Below are positions 49,770-52,656 of a stretch of 52,656 nt of DNA, in pieces. The DNA is from an uncultured Clostridia bacterium (GTDB taxonomy: Bacteria; Bacillota; Clostridia; Oscillospirales; Ruminococcaceae): positions 1 through 52,656 of the forward strand of contig CANQNG010000011.1 in NCBI GenBank assembly GCA_947625155.1, given 5' to 3'. The position numbers were made by a program, and so were the translations under genes. Below the pieces are notes generated by a model. It saw nothing but the letters and a program-made list of their open reading frames with translations, had not been told where the DNA came from and ran no database searches. The first letter of the stretch is position 1. Each line of letters starts with the position of its first letter.

Positions 49770-50432
49770 TCAGCGCTCCGGGATGCAGACGATCGTGAAA
49801 TAGCCGCAGTCTGCCGGGCATTCCTCAGAAAGCGGGAAAAGCCGTTCGCCGTCCATGCCGCAGTTTTCCACTGCGTAGGCAGTCCCAGCAAGTCCTGCAT
49901 GGGAGAGCAAAGCCTGTATTTTTTCGAGATGCCTGCCGCATTTGAGGATGACCTTACTGCCGGGCAGGGAAAGCTGTTCCGGGAGGGCATCGCTGTAAGG
50001 GAGGATATGCAGGCACTGCGTACCGCTGACGAGGGGCAGACCGGCTTTTGCGGCGGCTGCACAGAAACTGGGCACACCGGCGGAGCATTCCACGGGAAAG
50101 CCCTGCTGGCGGACAAGGGCAGCTACGGGCGGAAAAGAGGCGTACAGGGAAATATCGCCTAAACAGAGAAAGGCTGCATCCGTTTGTTGCAGGGCTTCAC
50201 AAAGCTTGTCTGCTGCTGCCTGATGTGCTGCTGACAGATCATCGGTGTGCATGGGAAAATGCAGGGGGAGAAGCTGCTTGTGGTCAAGCAAGTCTGCTTT
50301 ACGGGCGATGGCGAAGGCTGTCCCGTTTTCAGGGGCGGCAAGGACAGGGCAGTGCTGTATCTGTTCGACAGCTTGCAGGGTGAGTAGTTTCGGGTCGCCG
50401 GGTCCCATGCTGACCCCGTACAGCGTACCCAT
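49770..50432 (-). CDS. cbiL: Precorrin-2/cobalt-factor II C20-methyltransferase
   Basis: A 220-residue tetrapyrrole methylase acting at C20, the first corrin-specific methylation here. LYGVSMGPGDPKLLTLQAVE is the SAM-site motif; AFLCLGDISLYASF, VECSAGVPSFCAAAAKAGLP and VILKCGRHLEKI follow. The ATG overlaps the stop of kptA by one base (TGATG), after GGAGG, so the two are translationally coupled. Confidence 0.95.
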   Translation of the reverse strand: MGTLYGVSMGPGDPKLLTLQAVEQIQHCPVLAAPENGTAFAIARKADLLDHKQLLPLHFPMHTDDLSAAHQAAADKLCEALQQTDAAFLCLGDISLYASFPPVAALVRQQGFPVECSAGVPSFCAAAAKAGLPLVSGTQCLHILPYSDALPEQLSLPGSKVILKCGRHLEKIQALLSHAGLAGTAYAVENCGMDGERLFPLSEECPADCGYFTIVCIPER

Positions 50433-50974
50433 CAGACATCCTCCAGAAATGCCGGCGGAACGGCTTTGGTGAGCCAGACACCGTTGACGGACAGGAAAAA
50501 GGCGTACCCTTGCCGGTGCATTTCTCCGGCTGCGACACGGAAAATATGAGGCTTCCCGTGACGTGTGCCGACTTTTCGGGCGGTCTCGATATCCTGAGAA
50601 AGATGGACATACAGGCGGCTCTGGGGGAGCAGTCCTTCCTGCCGGATAGAGGCTACGCTCTTTTCGGCAGTGCCGTGGAAAAGGATCTCCGGCGGCGTGC
50701 TTGCCTGCAACTCCACATCGACCGGAACGGAATGCCCCTGATTTGCCCGGATGCGGGTCTTGTCGGCGTTGAAACTGTAGCGCTGCTTGCTGTCGGTGCG
50801 GACAATTTCTTCTAAGATTTCCATATTAATGGTATGTTTTCCGGTGTGATCGATGCCTTCGATCAGTGCCTGCGTATCTGCCCAGCCATGTTCGTCAAGG
50901 CTGATCCCGATGGTTTCGGGCTTGTGGCGGAGGATCAGGGCGATGAAAATGCTCAGTTGTTTCAGATGCTCCAT
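50432..50974 (-). CDS. kptA: RNA 2'-phosphotransferase, KptA/Tpt1 family
   Basis: A 180-residue enzyme that moves an internal RNA 2'-phosphate to NAD+, giving ADP-ribose 1'',2''-cyclic phosphate and nicotinamide. FIALILRHKPETIGISLDEHG, EILFHGTAEKSVASIRQEGL and RKVGTRHGKPHIFRV contain the conserved Arg and His residues and NAD site. In eukaryotes it finishes tRNA splicing; its bacterial role is unknown. The frame opens with a GTG that overlaps the ribosome site; ATG 50974, 8 bases after GGAGG, is preferred. It is the first gene of the cobalamin operon and overlaps cbiL by one base, an unexpected partnership. Confidence 0.92.
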   Translation of the reverse strand: MEHLKQLSIFIALILRHKPETIGISLDEHGWADTQALIEGIDHTGKHTINMEILEEIVRTDSKQRYSFNADKTRIRANQGHSVPVDVELQASTPPEILFHGTAEKSVASIRQEGLLPQSRLYVHLSQDIETARKVGTRHGKPHIFRVAAGEMHRQGYAFFLSVNGVWLTKAVPPAFLEDV

Positions 50975-50992
50975 TTTTTTCACCTCCTATAT

Positions 50993-51022
50993 AGTATAGC
51001 ACATAGGGGCGGGTCTCGTCAA
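50993..51022 (-). promoter_or_regulatory. Promoter of kptA-cobalamin operon
   Basis: TTGACG (51022-51017), an 18-base spacer and TATACT (50998-50993) on the minus strand. The start codon is only about 19 bases beyond the -10 box, so the 5' leader is about a dozen bases, too short for a cobalamin riboswitch. Confidence 0.7.
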
Positions 51023-51071
51023 CCAAAAATGCAGTCCTGAAAAATTTTTTTCAAAAAAATTGAAAAAACCC

Positions 51072-51100
51072 TTGACAAATGCCAAGGAGTGTGCTATAAT
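51072..51100 (+). promoter_or_regulatory. Promoter of tRNA-Trp
   Basis: TTGACA (51072-51077), 17 bases, and TATAAT (51095-51100), a perfect promoter 16 bases before the tRNA. It is divergent from the kptA promoter with about 50 bp between the -35 boxes. Confidence 0.92.
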
Positions 51101-51115
51101 AATAAAGTCGTCAAT

Positions 51116-51191
51116 AGGGGTATAGCTCAGTTGGTAGAGCAGCGGTCTCCAAAACCGCGTGTCGAGGGTTCAAATCCTTCTGCCCCTGCCA
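51116..51191 (+). tRNA. trnW: tRNA-Trp (anticodon CCA)
   Basis: The 76-nt sequence folds into a complete cloverleaf. The acceptor arm pairs AGGGGTA with TGCCCCT, the D stem GCTC with GAGC, the anticodon stem GCGGT with ACCGC around CTCCAAA (anticodon CCA), and the T stem GAGGG with CCTTC around TTCAAAT (one G-T pair). The discriminator is G and the CCA end is encoded. It reads UGG, the codon also sensed by the T-box upstream of trpE. An integrase gene follows 3'. Confidence 0.97.
51169..51191 (+). other. Putative integration site (3' end of tRNA-Trp)
   Basis: Tyrosine integrases next to a tRNA usually recombine within the T arm and acceptor 3' half. The 3' end of this tRNA is therefore the likely att core. 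The partner repeat would lie to the right of the window and cannot be seen. Confidence 0.35.
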
Positions 51192-51203
51192 TATTGGATA
51201 AGG

Positions 51204-51239
51204 AGAAAATGCTGAGATCTCGGTGTTTTCTTCTTTTTG
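51204..51239 (+). terminator. Terminator after tRNA-Trp
   Basis: AGAAAATGC (51204-51212) pairs with GTGTTTTCT (51223-51231), including two G-T pairs, around TGAGATCTCG, followed by TCTTTTTG. Confidence 0.65.
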
Positions 51240-51276
51240 TTTTCTGACAAGATCGGTGTTGTCCTTTGTTTGTCCT

Positions 51277-52476
51277 TTATTTTGGAATGTTGCCTTGCTT
51301 GCCCAAGATACAGCTTGCAACGCTGTCCATTGCTCTCACCTGTGCTTCCTGAAAAGAATGCACATAAATGTTCAAAGTCGTTGTTGCACTGCTATGCCCT
51401 AAACAACCTTGCACTGTTTTTACGTCAACACCGTTGTTGATAAGAATAGAGGCATTGAAATGCCGGAAACTGTGAATGTTCACAAAACGCATACCTGTCC
51501 TCTCGCAGAAACGCTCGAAGAATTTATACGGCTGACGCATTCCCATAGGTGAACCGTCTGTTTTCGTGAACAGCCTGTCGCACTCTATCCATTTCGTACC
51601 GATCTTTGCCTTGTAGTCGTTCTGCCAGTCCTGAAACGCTTTCGGCTTCTGCATCACTTCGGGCGGCAGTTTGATGAAGCGGACACCACTCTCCGTTTTC
51701 GGGGTATCTGTATATATACCTTTTTCTTTGGTGTATTCGGACGTTCTGACAACGCTGAGAAGATGATTCTCCCGATCAATGTCTTTCCATTCCAAACCGA
51801 GCAATTCACCACGGCGAAGTCCTGTAAAGGCTGCCAGAGTAAAGAAGATCGTGTATTTGTAGTTGGCTTCGGTCTCTTTCTCAAACAATTCAAGCATCTG
51901 CTGAACCTCGTCCAGTGAATAGACCTCACGCTCTTTTGCCTTTTTGGAAGGCAAAACAACATTCTTGCAGGGATTGCCGGACAGGACTTGCATTTTTACA
52001 GCATAGTCAAATATCGAGGAAATGAACGATATGTAGTTTCTGACCGTTTTCGGAGCATATGGCGGAAGTTCTTTTCCCTTGCTGTCATAACGCTTCTCAC
52101 CCGCAAGGTCAACAATGAATGTCTGTATCGTGCGTGTTGTGATTTTATCCATACGGAGATGATCGAGAGCCTTGTAGACTTTCTTTTCACAGTTATGATA
52201 ACAGCGTACAGTCTGGATCTTGAGCTTTGTTTCCGCATACTGCCTGAACCATTCCTCAGCAAATTCCTGAAACTTGATCGCTTTGCTCTGAAAACCATTA
52301 TTGCAGGCTTCCTCAAACAATACTGTCTGACGGTTCAGCTCTTTCTTGATCTGTTTAGGTGTCATTCCTTTTTCAGGAGTCCATGTCTTATTCTTAATGA
52401 CCTGATCTCCCGATATGTCGTAGCCACGGGAAACTCTGATTTGATAGGAGTTTCCTCTTTTTCTTATTGTAGCCAT
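51277..52476 (-). CDS. Tyrosine recombinase (phage/conjugative-element integrase)
   Basis: A 399-residue integrase. Residues 1 to about 60 resemble an arm-binding domain (RKRGNSYQIRVSRGYDISGD), about 65-175 the SAM-like core-binding domain, and about 190-385 the catalytic domain with Arg 221 in FTGLRRGELLG, Lys in TPKTESGVR, HSFRHF near 335, LGHSSATTTLNIY with His near 361, and nucleophile Tyr 371. All key residues are present. It starts after AAAGAAAGGGAA, with a promoter at 52559-52531. It reads toward tRNA-Trp, whose 3' end it follows by 85 bp. Its A/T-richer codons differ from the GC-rich neighbours, in line with transfer. Confidence 0.95.
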   Translation of the reverse strand: MATIRKRGNSYQIRVSRGYDISGDQVIKNKTWTPEKGMTPKQIKKELNRQTVLFEEACNNGFQSKAIKFQEFAEEWFRQYAETKLKIQTVRCYHNCEKKVYKALDHLRMDKITTRTIQTFIVDLAGEKRYDSKGKELPPYAPKTVRNYISFISSIFDYAVKMQVLSGNPCKNVVLPSKKAKEREVYSLDEVQQMLELFEKETEANYKYTIFFTLAAFTGLRRGELLGLEWKDIDRENHLLSVVRTSEYTKEKGIYTDTPKTESGVRFIKLPPEVMQKPKAFQDWQNDYKAKIGTKWIECDRLFTKTDGSPMGMRQPYKFFERFCERTGMRFVNIHSFRHFNASILINNGVDVKTVQGCLGHSSATTTLNIYVHSFQEAQVRAMDSVASCILGKQGNIPK

Positions 52477-52530
52477 AAATCGTTCCCTTTCTTTACGATA
52501 TAGATTTTATGGCATACTCCTGTTACTCTA

Positions 52531-52559
52531 ATCATAGCGCACATTTGCCCGTATGTCAA
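52531..52559 (-). promoter_or_regulatory. Promoter of integrase gene
   Basis: TTGACA (52559-52554), 17 bases, TATGAT (52536-52531) on the minus strand, followed by a leader of about 45 bases to the integrase start. Confidence 0.8.
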
Positions 52560-52581
52560 GTGTTTTTTCTATCTTTTTCGG

Positions 52582-52656
52582 TGATGGTGTATAATAAAAC
52601 TTGACACATCCGACTCAAAGAGATATAATCAATAAAAAAGAGAAAAGGAGTGTCAG
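52582..52656 (+). repeat. Right copy of 75-bp inverted repeat, probable insertion-sequence end
   Basis: This copy is 74/75 identical to the reverse complement of 2-76. It contains TTGACA (52601-52606), 17 bases and TATAAT (52624-52629), then AAAAGGAG at 52643-52650, all pointing out of the window. It begins 23 bp from the -35 box of the integrase promoter. I read it as the 5' end of a second copy of the same insertion sequence, here sitting inside or beside the integrase-bearing element. Confidence 0.75.
52601..52629 (+). promoter_or_regulatory. Consensus outward-facing promoter in right repeat
   Basis: TTGACA-17-TATAAT, a perfect promoter reading to the right out of the window, followed by an AAAAGGAG ribosome site 13-20 bases beyond the -10 box. 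Likely transposase promoter. Confidence 0.75.

Noticed and set aside
50984-51115. Cobalamin riboswitch upstream of the cob operon
   Set aside because: The promoter lies almost on the ribosome site and no B12-box-like GCCACTG sequence is seen there.
1-52656. CRISPR array or cas genes
   Set aside because: No regularly spaced direct repeats and no Cas-like proteins were found.
1-52656. Circular replicon or terminal direct repeat
   Set aside because: The matching ends are inverted, not direct, so they do not indicate circularity.

Overview
The window looks like chromosomal DNA from a cellulolytic, gut- or rumen-type Ruminococcus (Bacillota, Clostridia, Oscillospiraceae). The evidence is a secreted cellulase with a type I dockerin, an L27 protein with the Firmicutes-type cleavable N-terminus next to the Prp protease, VanRS-like signalling genes, a T-box-controlled trp operon, and consistent TTGACA-17-TATAAT promoters with strong GGAGG ribosome binding sites. 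The genus is inferred from gene content, not from a marker search.

Layout. (1) 1-2250: a 75-bp repeat at the left edge, a VTC-domain/DUF4956 gene pair, then about 500 bp without a protein gene that holds a strong candidate for a structured non-coding RNA with its own promoter and terminator. (2) 2257-4740, minus: an operon of pyridoxamine kinase, Na+/Ca2+-type exchanger and an AlkD-like DNA glycosylase. (3) 4887-11804, plus: a small acidic protein, the rplU-prp-rpmA ribosomal cluster, obg, mini-RNase III, YebC, an AbrB-like regulator, a TerB-AAA ATPase, a cyclophilin and a DUF4230 protein. (4) 11840-17525, minus: two lipoproteins, bifunctional NAD(P)HX repair enzyme, a membrane protein, and a coupled AraC/GGDEF regulator pair. 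(5) 17702-22052, minus: a 1081-residue GH9-dockerin-GH16 cellulosomal enzyme and a GH5 glycanase without signal peptide. (6) 22204-22509: a dense array of hairpins between short direct repeats. (7) 22608-28764: a FecCD/BtuC-type transporter pair, then a VanY-like carboxypeptidase and VanRS-like two-component system divergent from a small penicillin-binding transpeptidase. (8) 28835-35632, plus: T-box(Trp)-controlled trpE-trpGD-trpC-trpF-trpB-trpA. (9) 50974-35629, minus: one tightly overlapping operon of 18 genes, headed by an RNA 2'-phosphotransferase gene (kptA), encoding nearly the whole anaerobic cobalamin pathway. (10) 51072-52656: tRNA-Trp(CCA), a tyrosine integrase next to its 3' end, and an inverted copy of the left-edge repeat.

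How the parts work together. The cob operon holds the corrin-ring steps cbiL-H-F-G-D-J-ET-C, the amidation and side-chain steps cbiA/cbiP/cobD/cbiB, and nucleotide-loop assembly cobU/cobS/cobT/cobC. Cobalt chelatase, corrinoid adenosyltransferase and uroporphyrinogen/sirohydrochlorin genes are not in the window. The trp operon is complete. The cell-wall module (response regulator, sensor kinase, D,D-carboxypeptidase and PBP) resembles van-type stress sensing without resistance ligase genes.

The 75-bp inverted repeats at the two edges each carry a perfect outward-facing promoter and a ribosome binding site. They are most simply read as the 5' ends of two copies of one insertion sequence lying just outside the window, and this also explains why the sequence stops there. 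The points most worth checking are the 1946-2233 RNA, the hairpin array at 22204-22509, the kptA-headed cobalamin operon with no visible riboswitch, and the ATPase with an extra C-terminal domain.
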